Under the pieces are notes generated by a model. That model worked only from the letters and a program-made list of their open reading frames with translations. It did no database searches and was not told the origin of the DNA. Below, piece by piece: positions 12,096 through 18,647 of a stretch of 40,198 bases of DNA. Source of the stretch: a virus. The translations under genes were made by a program, and so were the position numbers. Within the stretch, counting starts at the first letter, position 1. Every line of letters begins with the position of its first letter. The stretch lies in IMG/VR virus record IMGVR_UViG_3300032294_000731, positions 1-40,198 of that record. One strand, given 5' to 3'.

Positions 12096-12392
12096 ATGAT
12101 TATTACAGATATAGCACAAGTAAAAATTGCAGAACTAATTAAAGGTAGCCAAGCAGTAATGCCTGACTATAGTTTATTTTTGCGTGTAACAGCGGTTGCT
12201 GAAGGTGATTCTGGGTTAAAACATCAAACATATTTTGACTATGAAGAAAGAGAAGACGATAAAGTTTATGAGTATCTGGGCTTTAATCTTAGAGTAGACA
12301 AGTCCTCACTTGCTTATCTTGAAGGAGCAAGCATTCACTATATAGAATCAACTGACAACGCTGGTTTTATTATTGATAACCCTAATTCCTAG
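12096..12392 (+). CDS. HesB/IscA-like protein lacking the Fe-S cysteines (98 aa)
   Basis: It aligns with A-type Fe-S carriers over its whole length: ITDIAQVKIAELI at the start, YFDYEEREDD in the middle, and YLEGASIHYIES then GFIIDNPNS at the end. In IscA/ErpA the three ligand cysteines are in a GCSG motif and a C-terminal CGCG. Here the first motif is GDSG and the protein stops at NPNS, before the second; there are no cysteines at all. It therefore cannot carry a cluster by the known mechanism and may be a structural decoy or adapter for host Fe-S assembly. Confidence 0.8.
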   Translation: MIITDIAQVKIAELIKGSQAVMPDYSLFLRVTAVAEGDSGLKHQTYFDYEEREDDKVYEYLGFNLRVDKSSLAYLEGASIHYIESTDNAGFIIDNPNS

Positions 12393-12397
12393 AAACT

Positions 12398-12421
12398 CTA
12401 TGTCTGTAAGCATAGTTTTAA
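12398..12421 (+). terminator. Weak terminator-like hairpin
   Basis: CTATG-tctgtaag-CATAG followed by TTTTAATT, 6 bases after the stop of the HesB-like gene. The 5-bp stem is short, so termination would be partial. Confidence 0.4.
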
Positions 12422-12493
12422 TTAGTGATATAATATTTTTCCCAGTCTTTTCAAATAGATCTGCATCATCTGCAGTATAAACATAGATGACGA

Positions 12494-12522
12494 CCTGAGC
12501 ATGTCGCTAGATAAACTGCTCA
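12494..12522 (+). repeat. Intergenic hairpin element, copy F
   Basis: CC-TGAGCA-(15-base loop TG...TAAAC)-TGCTCA. The stem and loop ends match the copies at 0.6-3.1 kb although it lies 9 kb away. It abuts the -35 box of the next promoter. Confidence 0.7.
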
Positions 12523-12523
12523 C

Positions 12524-12552
12524 TTGTTTTATAAGCATACTTGTAGTACAAT
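12524..12552 (+). promoter_or_regulatory. Sigma-70-type promoter for the glycosyltransferase
   Basis: TTGTTT (12524-12529), 17-base spacer, TACAAT (12547-12552). The transcript would start near 12559 and include an aaaagggg ribosome site before ATG 12580. Confidence 0.6.
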
Positions 12553-12579
12553 TAGTATATAGAAAAGGGGTTGGTTACT

Positions 12580-13347
12580 ATGCCACATAGCGTTAAAGAA
12601 ACAATCACACTAGGTTGGTGTGATGGTGGTACCGTCGAAGGAAGATTCACAAGCGGTATTGCTAATACAATTATTGAAGCACCAAAATTAAAGATTAATA
12701 TTGAAAATACAATTCGTGTAAATGGAAATCAAATTGCACGACAAAGACAGTCACTGTTCGACTACTGGGCTGATCTATCAAAGACAGAATGGTTACTTTG
12801 GGTAGACTCAGACATTGTAATTGACCACAACATTGTTAAAATGCTTTGGGATGTTGCTGACAAGAAGACAAAGCCTATTGTAACTGGAACATATTTTGTT
12901 TCTTCACAAAATGAGCAGACACTTATGGAGCCATTCCCTGCATTGTATGAAGAGACTGGAGATGAGTTTCAGACTAAGGTTATTCATCCTCTACCGCAAA
13001 ACAAAGTAATACCAGTTGACATTGCTGGGTTTGGATTGATGCTAATGCATAGATCAATTATTGATCCAGTTCGCAAGGCTGCCGATGGCTATTCTGTTTT
13101 TGGAGAAAAGCAAAACCCTGGCGCTAAGTTTGTTAGCGAAGATGTTGCATTCTGTCGCTATGTTAAGAAGGCAGGCATACAACTGTATGCACATACTGGA
13201 GCAATTGTTCCACACATGAAGAAGTTTTCATTTGATAACAACTATTACAATATTTATTGGAGTGGTATTGCAGATGGAAAGATTAACAAGCCTGGTAGAA
13301 AACTTATTGACAAGGCTCCAGTAGAAGAAAAAGACGGCGTATCTTAA
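12580..13347 (+). CDS. Phage GT-A glycosyltransferase (255 aa)
   Basis: The start is set by aaaagggg 9 bases upstream. WLLWVDSDIVID at residues 71-82 is the DxD metal/nucleotide-sugar site of GT-A enzymes, preceded by QIARQRQSLFDYWAD, typical of this phage group. Later KFVSEDVAFCRYVKKAG supplies the catalytic acidic region and IVPHMKKFSF a His. Such proteins glycosylate phage DNA, virion proteins or host surface glycans; the substrate cannot be told. It precedes the tRNA cluster and lies 1.3 kb before the other surface-modification genes. Confidence 0.85.
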   Translation: MPHSVKETITLGWCDGGTVEGRFTSGIANTIIEAPKLKINIENTIRVNGNQIARQRQSLFDYWADLSKTEWLLWVDSDIVIDHNIVKMLWDVADKKTKPIVTGTYFVSSQNEQTLMEPFPALYEETGDEFQTKVIHPLPQNKVIPVDIAGFGLMLMHRSIIDPVRKAADGYSVFGEKQNPGAKFVSEDVAFCRYVKKAGIQLYAHTGAIVPHMKKFSFDNNYYNIYWSGIADGKINKPGRKLIDKAPVEEKDGVS

Positions 13348-13354
13348 TTAAGAT

Positions 13355-13427
13355 TGGTCTGTAACTCAGTTGGCAGAGTGGGAAACTGTTAATTTCCAAG
13401 TCGTAGGTTCGAGTCCTACCAGACCAG
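13355..13427 (+). tRNA. tRNA-Asn (anticodon GTT)
   Basis: Acceptor TGGTCTG / CAGACCA plus discriminator G, D-arm ACTC...GAGT, anticodon stem GGAAA / TTTCC with loop CTGTTAA, T-arm GTAGG-TTCGAGT-CCTAC. G73 fits an Asn tRNA. CCA is not encoded. Confidence 0.93.
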
Positions 13428-13431
13428 CGCT

Positions 13432-13502
13432 GCGGATATTGCATAGTGGTAGTGCGTAACCTTGCCAAGGTTAATGTGCGAGTTCGATTCTCGCTATCCG
13501 CT
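13432..13502 (+). tRNA. tRNA-Gly (anticodon GCC)
   Basis: Acceptor GCGGATA / TATCCGC, short D-arm, anticodon stem TAACC / GGTTA with loop TTGCCAA, T-arm CGAG-TTCGATT-CTCG. Five bases after tRNA-Asn and 2 bases before the HNH start codon. Confidence 0.92.
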
Positions 13503-13504
13503 CA

Positions 13505-13876
13505 ATGAAAACATGTAGCAAGTGTAAACTAGAACTAGATGATCTAGAGTTTTCACCATCTTCTGGTGGAAAGTATCTAAGACCTGAGTGTAAAAGTTGT
13601 GCAAAAAAGTTAGCAAAACGTAGAGAAGAATTAAAAAAAGAGTTTGGTTATCCTAGTAGTGACTATGTTTGTCCCATATGTTTAAAAAATGAAGATGAAC
13701 TAAAGGGAACTGGAGGTAATGCAAGTATATGGGTTGTAGATCATAATCATGATACCGATGACTTTAGAGGTCATCTATGTCATAATTGTAATCGTGGTCT
13801 TGGTGTATTCCAAGATAGTATTGAAAGATTAGATAGAGCAATTAAATATTTAAGCACCAGTAGCCAAGTTGGTTAA
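13505..13876 (+). CDS. Endonuclease VII-like HNH nuclease (123 aa)
   Basis: Zinc knuckles C4/C7, C29/C32 and C56/C59 with C92/C95, then VVDHNHDT (77-84) and FRGHLCHNCNRGLGVFQD (87-104), the signature of recombination endonuclease VII (T4 gp49 family; related HNH homing-type copies abound in phages). It begins 2 bases after tRNA-Gly and its last 7 codons plus stop are the first 23 bases of the tRNA-Met-type gene. It may resolve branched DNA or be a free-standing homing nuclease inserted in the tRNA array. No RBS is visible. Confidence 0.88.
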   Translation: MKTCSKCKLELDDLEFSPSSGGKYLRPECKSCAKKLAKRREELKKEFGYPSSDYVCPICLKNEDELKGTGGNASIWVVDHNHDTDDFRGHLCHNCNRGLGVFQDSIERLDRAIKYLSTSSQVG

Positions 13877-13928
13877 GGCACCGAACTCATAATTCGGCTA
13901 TTCGTAGGTTCAAGTCCTACCTGGTGTA
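13854..13928 (+). tRNA. tRNA with anticodon CAT (Met elongator or Ile2)
   Basis: Acceptor GCACCAG / CTGGTGT (G1-T72 pair) plus A73, D-arm GCC...GGC, anticodon stem CCGAA / TTCGG with loop CTCATAA, T-arm GTAGG-TTCAAGT-CCTAC. It lacks the three G-C pairs of initiator tRNA, so it is elongator Met or a lysidine-modified Ile tRNA. Its 5' 23 bases lie inside the HNH gene. Confidence 0.88.
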
Positions 13929-13932
13929 CCAG

Positions 13933-14005
13933 GTCTCTGTGGCGCAACGGACAGCGCAAATGGTTTCTACCCATTAGGTTGCAGGTTCGAATCCTGCCAG
14001 AGACG
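13933..14005 (+). tRNA. tRNA-Arg (anticodon TCT)
   Basis: Acceptor GTCTCTG / CAGAGAC, D-arm GCGC...GCGC, anticodon stem AATGG / CCATT with loop TTTCTAC, T-arm GCAGG-TTCGAAT-CCTGC. It reads AGA, a codon frequent in these phage genes, so it could relieve a host shortage. Confidence 0.93.
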
Positions 14006-14009
14006 CAAG

Positions 14010-14588
14010 TTATATTTTCTTTATATAAATATCTGCGTACATATTTTCTTGCAAAGCAAAAGCAATTACTTCCCAGTCTTTATTCTGATCTAAGAACTCA
14101 CAAACAACTTCAATAACACCATAATCAACACCGTGGTCTTGATCAACAATATAATCATTAAATCCAATTATTCCACCCTCTTCTAATAATGAAAGGGAAT
14201 CCATAAGGTCAGCCTTGCAATGCTCATAATCATGATTAGCATCTATGTATATATAATCAAACTTCTTATTTAGATTAGGTAGTATGTCATGGCTATAGCC
14301 TTTATTAAATGTTATACCGCTCACATTTTTAAATCTATTCTTCACAAAATCTAGATGACCCTTACGATTAAACCTGTTACAGTCTGGCCAATCATGGGCC
14401 TCAAACACGTCTACAAGGTCAATAGAGGCTGGTTTAACCTCTTTGATAAGTACTTCTGCATAGTCACCAGCAAGTGTTCCTATTTCAAGAATTCTAGATC
14501 CTTTGGGAATGTGCTTTGCAAACTCTTCTTTATTCTTAAATAGTTTTGCATTGTTTAGTTGTTCTTGTGAGATTGTTTTAATAGCCAT
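14010..14588 (-). CDS. SAM-dependent methyltransferase, Methyltransf_24 type (192 aa)
   Basis: LEIGTLAGDYA (34-44) is the SAM-binding motif I; IDANHDYEHCKAD (115-127) and GGIIGFNDY (138-146) are characteristic of the Methyltransf_24 / cephalosporin-hydroxylase-like family often found with glycosyltransferases. It could methylate a sugar added by neighbouring enzymes. Divergent from the next gene, with an AAGG site and a TATACT 6 bases before the ATG. A second family member lies back to back. Confidence 0.85.
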   Translation of the reverse strand: MAIKTISQEQLNNAKLFKNKEEFAKHIPKGSRILEIGTLAGDYAEVLIKEVKPASIDLVDVFEAHDWPDCNRFNRKGHLDFVKNRFKNVSGITFNKGYSHDILPNLNKKFDYIYIDANHDYEHCKADLMDSLSLLEEGGIIGFNDYIVDQDHGVDYGVIEVVCEFLDQNKDWEVIAFALQENMYADIYIKKI

Positions 14589-14614
14589 CCTTACAGTATA
14601 TCAGACCTCTAGTG

Positions 14615-14627
14615 TATAATGATATAT
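14615..14627 (+). promoter_or_regulatory. TATAAT box for a leaderless methyltransferase gene
   Basis: TATAAT (14615-14620) lies 7 bases before ATG 14628; the -35 is weak (TTACAG, 18 bases upstream). The 39-base gap serves both divergent methyltransferase genes. Confidence 0.5.
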
Positions 14628-15203
14628 ATGGGGTATCCAAATTGGTTTGAAAAAAATGCAATACATTATTTTAATTTAGTCTTGCCCAAAAGATTTGCAG
14701 GCAAGCCGCTAATAGATTTTTTACAGATTGGCGCATATACTGGTGATGCATCTGAATGGATGATGAAGAATATTATTACACATCCAACTTCATGGCTTAC
14801 AGATGTTGATACGTGGTGTGGCTCCGAAGAAGAAGTACACAAAGAGTTTGACTGGAATCAACTAGAATCTTATTACGATGAAAGAATGTCTAGTTATTCT
14901 AACATATGCAAGATAAAGGGATACTCAGCAAACTTTTTACAGGCTGCACAATCAGAGCACTATGATTTTATTTATATAGATGGCGATCACAGAGCAGACG
15001 AAGTGTATAAAGATGCAACATTTGGATGGAGATGCTTGAAGCCAAACGGTATTATGGCATTTGATGACTATCTATGGGTTCACGACTCTGGTGACATTCA
15101 ACTTTCTCCAAAGCCAGGAATTGATAAGTTCTTAAAAGAATATAAAAATAAATATCATCTTTTAATTATGGATGAGCAAGTATGGATTTCAAAGAATGGA
15201 TAA
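14628..15203 (+). CDS. SAM-dependent methyltransferase, Methyltransf_24 type (191 aa)
   Basis: FLQIGAYTGDAS (31-42) is motif I, IYIDGDHRADEVYKD (115-129) and LKPNGIMAFDDY (137-148) complete the fold. The N-terminal PNWFEKNAIHYF is typical of phage copies. ATG 14628 is preferred over ATG 14619, which overlaps the -10 box. Overlaps the GT25 gene by 8 bases, implying a shared operon and perhaps a shared glycan substrate. Confidence 0.87.
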   Translation: MGYPNWFEKNAIHYFNLVLPKRFAGKPLIDFLQIGAYTGDASEWMMKNIITHPTSWLTDVDTWCGSEEEVHKEFDWNQLESYYDERMSSYSNICKIKGYSANFLQAAQSEHYDFIYIDGDHRADEVYKDATFGWRCLKPNGIMAFDDYLWVHDSGDIQLSPKPGIDKFLKEYKNKYHLLIMDEQVWISKNG

Positions 15204-16671
15204 ATTAAAAAACTTTGGTCCAATATATTTAATTAATCTAAAAAGTCATGACCATAGACTAAAAAATGCAAAGCAAGAATTTAAAAAGTATGGTGTAACT
15301 GACTATACTGTTATTGAGGCTGTTGATGGAAGAAAGAGTGATCTTTCAGAAATTATAGATGGTAAGTATCCTAATCTAAGATCTTCAGAGATTGGGTGTA
15401 TGGCATCTCATATAAAGGCTCTTAAGCATTGGCTTGATACCTCTACAAGTGATTATGCAATTATCATGGAGGATGACTTTAGTTTTGATACCGTCGAACA
15501 TTGGCAGTGGGACTGGGACTACGTTATCCAAAATATCCCTAAAAATGCAGAAATAGTTCAGATGATATTAATTCAAAATGATCCAGTTAAATTTAGCCTA
15601 CACAAGAAAGAAAAGTTTGACCATAAGAGTGTTAAGAACTACGCTTGGTCTACGGCTTGCTACTTAATTAAAAGAAGTTATGCTAAAACTCTTGTTGATT
15701 TACATTACGTTGAAGGTAAGTATAGGTTAGAAAGTTATGGACATAAGAACCAAGCAGCAGACGTTATTCTGTACAACTTGGGCGATGCCTATTCCATACC
15801 CTTATTCACTCATATACTTGACATAAAAAACTCTATAAACAATATTCATAGTGATTTTCATACAAGATCAAAAAATAATATAGATTCTTGGTGGGAAAAA
15901 AATGGAAACAAGTATGATAAAAAACAGTTCTTTGATTTAGCAAGAGGCCTTGCAGAAAAGTCTGTGCAGCCTAAAGGATGCTTTACCATCTTTCATGTTG
16001 ATCAAGACACACCAGAAATGCAAAAGAGAAACCTGTTGGTCAAAAAAGCAATAGATAGACTACAGAAAAACTTTGATGAGTTTTCTACTCCTACAATTAT
16101 AATAAAAAATCAAGATGATGTAAAGAACTTTTATAAAAATGCAAACATTAAGATATATCCAATGGGTCACTTTAATACTGGATGGAAGCCTGGCGAGTTG
16201 GGGATCTGGGCAAGCAACTATACTGCTTGGCAAAACTTTCTTAAGTCTGACTATGACTATATTGTGTTAATGGAAGATGACATTGTTCTTGGAAATGATT
16301 TCAATAATAAGTTAATTAGATATATAGATGAACTTCCAGAAGACTGGGATATTTTTACAGCATACATTCCTTCATTTGGAAATGAGCGGTATGGCAAGAA
16401 TAGAAAATCATTATATGTTGACAAAGAAAACATATGTAGGGTATATCAATCATGGTCATGTCTATGCTATGTTGTTAGCAAGCAGGGTGCAAAGAAGTTG
16501 TTAAAGGAAGTACAGAGCACAGTAAGAAGTCCAATAGATCACTATCTGTTTTATCATAAGGGCATTAACGCATATACAATAAAACTTGAAAAAGGAAATA
16601 TCTGTGACATATATACAACATCTTCTACTGTTCAAAATGCACAAAGATATGACATGACTGGTTATGTCTAA
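15196..16671 (+). CDS. Tandem-domain glycosyltransferase, GT25-like (491 aa)
   Basis: First GT25-like domain: IYLINLKSHDHRLKNA (10-25), EIGCMASHIKALKHWL (65-80) and IIMEDDFSF (89-97) with an EDD motif. A second copy follows: ELGIWASNYTAWQNFL (334-349) and IVLMEDDIVLG (356-366). GT25 enzymes move galactose or related sugars onto LPS-type glycans or proteins. Two complete active-site motifs in one chain suggest two sequential transfers. Start chosen at ATG 15196 within the preceding gene's end; ATG 15172 is an in-frame alternative. Confidence 0.87.
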   Translation: MDKLKNFGPIYLINLKSHDHRLKNAKQEFKKYGVTDYTVIEAVDGRKSDLSEIIDGKYPNLRSSEIGCMASHIKALKHWLDTSTSDYAIIMEDDFSFDTVEHWQWDWDYVIQNIPKNAEIVQMILIQNDPVKFSLHKKEKFDHKSVKNYAWSTACYLIKRSYAKTLVDLHYVEGKYRLESYGHKNQAADVILYNLGDAYSIPLFTHILDIKNSINNIHSDFHTRSKNNIDSWWEKNGNKYDKKQFFDLARGLAEKSVQPKGCFTIFHVDQDTPEMQKRNLLVKKAIDRLQKNFDEFSTPTIIIKNQDDVKNFYKNANIKIYPMGHFNTGWKPGELGIWASNYTAWQNFLKSDYDYIVLMEDDIVLGNDFNNKLIRYIDELPEDWDIFTAYIPSFGNERYGKNRKSLYVDKENICRVYQSWSCLCYVVSKQGAKKLLKEVQSTVRSPIDHYLFYHKGINAYTIKLEKGNICDIYTTSSTVQNAQRYDMTGYV

Positions 16672-17366
16672 ACAAATTTATTATAAAAGTATTCTATTGC
16701 AGATCCTTTAGGCAGTTTGTTTTTATCAATTCCTTCTCTATTTAAGAACTGATTCCAAATCTGTAGTGTATGTGCATCCTTACACTTATCTAAAACTTCT
16801 TGCTTATAGTCTTTATTCCAAATCTTTTTCCATTGCCAGAAGTGAACGGGATAGAACACTTCGGGTGGCTGTGCATATTTTAAAACATTAAACCTTTTTG
16901 CACCTTTAGTTACTAACAGTGGTCCAATTTCTGACCACACTATCTTAGTCTTGTCATACTTTACTGAGTTCTTTATTAAGAATTCTATTAGTTCAGAGTC
17001 TTGTGGCATTCTTAATATACCGTTGGCAAGCCTGTCATCTTCTTCAAAACCAAATAGATAGTCTCCAAAATCCCAATCAGGCCTCAAACATATTGAGTCT
17101 GTATCTGTCCATGTAAGACCTGTTTTTTGTATCATTGTATATCTAAACATGTCTGCAAATGGTCCATATGAATTTTGTACTTTAAAAATTTCAGACTCTG
17201 GAATTATTTTGTTAGCATCTTCTTTTACAACACCATTTGGAACCTCCATATTCATGTCATAAACAAATAAGGTAAACGAATGTTTGTGGTATATAAAAGA
17301 AGCAAGGGCTGTCTGCTCTACCTTGCTTAATGGATTTCCTATCCACAATGATCCAAAATTTGCCAT
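16668..17366 (-). CDS. GT32-like glycosyltransferase (232 aa)
   Basis: ADMFRYTMIQKTG (71-83) and TWTDTDSICLRP (85-96), containing the DxD site, are the hallmarks of GT32/capsular-polysaccharide-type transferases (DXD sugar-binding family). The C-terminal half has SEIGPLLVTKGA and HTLQIWNQF, as in alpha-1,4-galactosyltransferase-like proteins. It converges on the GT25 gene with a 4-base overlap, and is the last gene of the - strand series, beyond the terminator at 17391-17414. Confidence 0.85.
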   Translation of the reverse strand: MANFGSLWIGNPLSKVEQTALASFIYHKHSFTLFVYDMNMEVPNGVVKEDANKIIPESEIFKVQNSYGPFADMFRYTMIQKTGLTWTDTDSICLRPDWDFGDYLFGFEEDDRLANGILRMPQDSELIEFLIKNSVKYDKTKIVWSEIGPLLVTKGAKRFNVLKYAQPPEVFYPVHFWQWKKIWNKDYKQEVLDKCKDAHTLQIWNQFLNREGIDKNKLPKGSAIEYFYNKFV

Positions 17367-17385
17367 ATATACATCCTATCATAAT

Positions 17386-17414
17386 AGAAAAGCCAGCCCA
17401 TTTCTAGGCTGGCT
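17386..17414 (-). terminator. Intrinsic terminator of the - strand operon
   Basis: AGCCAGCC / GGCTGGCT, an 8-bp perfect stem with an 8-base loop. Read on the - strand it is followed by TTTTCTATT. It ends transcripts coming from the 17431-17697 gene. Confidence 0.8.
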
Positions 17415-17430
17415 AAACTATTTATGCCGC

Positions 17431-17697
17431 TTACTTCTTGTCTGCTGGCTTCTTTGCAGCCTTCTTCTTAACTACCTTTGCATCCTTTAGCGCTGCTGCA
17501 ACATCTGCTTCAGCAGGCATACGTCCAAATGCCTTGTCGTTAGGATTGACTGCTCTCAATACTACTGGCACAATTGCTCCAAGTAGTGAGTAAGCAAGTG
17601 TCTCTGGATCTGTTACTCCAGATGCGTACATTGCTGTTGCTGCACCAAGAACTGATCGTCCGTATGATGCTAACATATTCTTCATTGCTTCGTTCAT
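17431..17697 (-). CDS. Small membrane-associated protein with Ala/Lys tail (88 aa)
   Basis: Start at ATG 17697 behind aggaggaa. MLASYGRSVLGAATAMYASG and LLGAIVPVVLRAVNPND are hydrophobic helices; the tail is KKKAAKKPADKK-like. Proteins like this occur in actinophage structural or lysis regions and some are annotated as membrane proteins. A holin is possible but not shown. Confidence 0.65.
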   Translation of the reverse strand: MNEAMKNMLASYGRSVLGAATAMYASGVTDPETLAYSLLGAIVPVVLRAVNPNDKAFGRMPAEADVAAALKDAKVVKKKAAKKPADKK

Positions 17698-17705
17698 TAT
17701 TCCTC

Positions 17706-17864
17706 CTAGGATATAACTTTGATTAGTATAGCGTAACCAGCCCATAGGCCTATAATACCTGCTACCCCTGCAAAAACAGGTGGTGCTGGAACTGGTAATT
17801 TGAATGCAGCAAAAACTAAGCCGCATCCAAAACCTGTTAGTACTGACAGTACAATGTCTTTCAT
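17706..17864 (-). CDS. XapX-family (DUF1427) membrane protein (52 aa)
   Basis: GFGCGLVFAAFKLPVPAPPVFAG then GIIGLWAGYAI matches the XapX domain: two short membrane helices joined by a LPxPAPP turn. Known bacterial members are of unclear function. Ribosome site gggggat before the ATG; the start overlaps the 17861-18025 stop by ATGA. Confidence 0.8.
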   Translation of the reverse strand: MKDIVLSVLTGFGCGLVFAAFKLPVPAPPVFAGVAGIIGLWAGYAILIKVIS

Positions 17865-18025
17865 CTATCCCCCACTATATATTCTCTATGATGATTTTCA
17901 CAGAAGTCTACGTATCTTGTTTCTGTCATTGCAAGTATTTTTGCCTCTTCAATGCATTCTTCTATTTCACAAACAATATAATCATATCTAATGCTATCTT
18001 CAAACTTTTTTATTTTAGGGTACAT
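17861..18025 (-). CDS. Hypothetical small protein (54 aa)
   Basis: A TAATG start shared with the preceding stop and an ATGA at its end place it inside the operon. Sequence YDYIVCEIEECIEEAKILAMTE is helical; the tail DFCENHHREY has Cys/His that might bind metal. Unknown function. Confidence 0.6.
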   Translation of the reverse strand: MYPKIKKFEDSIRYDYIVCEIEECIEEAKILAMTETRYVDFCENHHREYIVGDR

Positions 18026-18234
18026 TATTCTTTCATCCCATGATCTTGGCTTGGATTCTCAGGATGATCTATTGGTGTTGGTGCTGTACAAAAAGCACCG
18101 CAATCATTGCATTGCATATCTAGGTGATACATGCCAACCATATATGTATTTGGATCAAAAGAGACTAATGCTCTAAAAAGCGTACCGACACAACTTGGAC
18201 ACTCACAAGTTGGAATTCCTCTAGCGTCTATCAT
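18025..18234 (-). CDS. Zinc-binding protein (69 aa)
   Basis: CECPSCVG (C10, C12, C15) and a later CNDCGAFC give two zinc knuckles around a beta segment (YMVGMYHLDMQC). The tail is Pro/His-rich. Overlaps the upstream gene by 14 bases. Function unknown. Confidence 0.65.
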   Translation of the reverse strand: MIDARGIPTCECPSCVGTLFRALVSFDPNTYMVGMYHLDMQCNDCGAFCTAPTPIDHPENPSQDHGMKE

Positions 18235-18646
18235 CGACTTCCTCTGGAAGTAACTTTTTTAAATCTTTATATGCAGCAGAAATCTTTTTCATAGAATGGT
18301 AGTGTGGGTATGCATCTCCAACAACGCCATATTCATCAAAGTATATTATCTCTGGCTCAATATCTCTTATAAAATTTTCTAATTGTGTTTGAACATCTTC
18401 AATATATTCAAATGCCCAATCACGAGAATCAGAAAGAAACTTAATAAAGTTTTCTTTATGTATGTCCTGGTCTTCTTTGCTTACTGGTGACTGAAGGCTT
18501 GCCTCAAATGCCTCACGCATTGTAGCGTTTAGCATAACCATTTGTGCAAAAGCCTTGCTAACAACCTCTAGTCTTTTAAGAACGGCATAGTATGCAATAG
18601 CAAAAGACATGGCGAATAGGCTGGTTACTATAATAGCAATTCTCAT
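18221..18646 (-). CDS. Membrane-anchored helical protein (141 aa)
   Basis: An N-terminal membrane span (MRIAIIVTSLFAMSFAIAYYAVL) is followed by a long charged helical domain. Possibly a spanin-like or signalling protein, but no motif supports either. It lies immediately after the GlcNAc transferase-like gene (1-base gap). Confidence 0.65.
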   Translation of the reverse strand: MRIAIIVTSLFAMSFAIAYYAVLKRLEVVSKAFAQMVMLNATMREAFEASLQSPVSKEDQDIHKENFIKFLSDSRDWAFEYIEDVQTQLENFIRDIEPEIIYFDEYGVVGDAYPHYHSMKKISAAYKDLKKLLPEEVDDRR

Positions 18647-18647
18647 A

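Noticed and set aside
12096-12098. Leaderless promoter (TATACT at 12087) for the HesB-like gene
   Set aside because: The -10 ends only 3 bases before the ATG, too close for a transcript that includes the start codon; an AGGG site fits ordinary translation.
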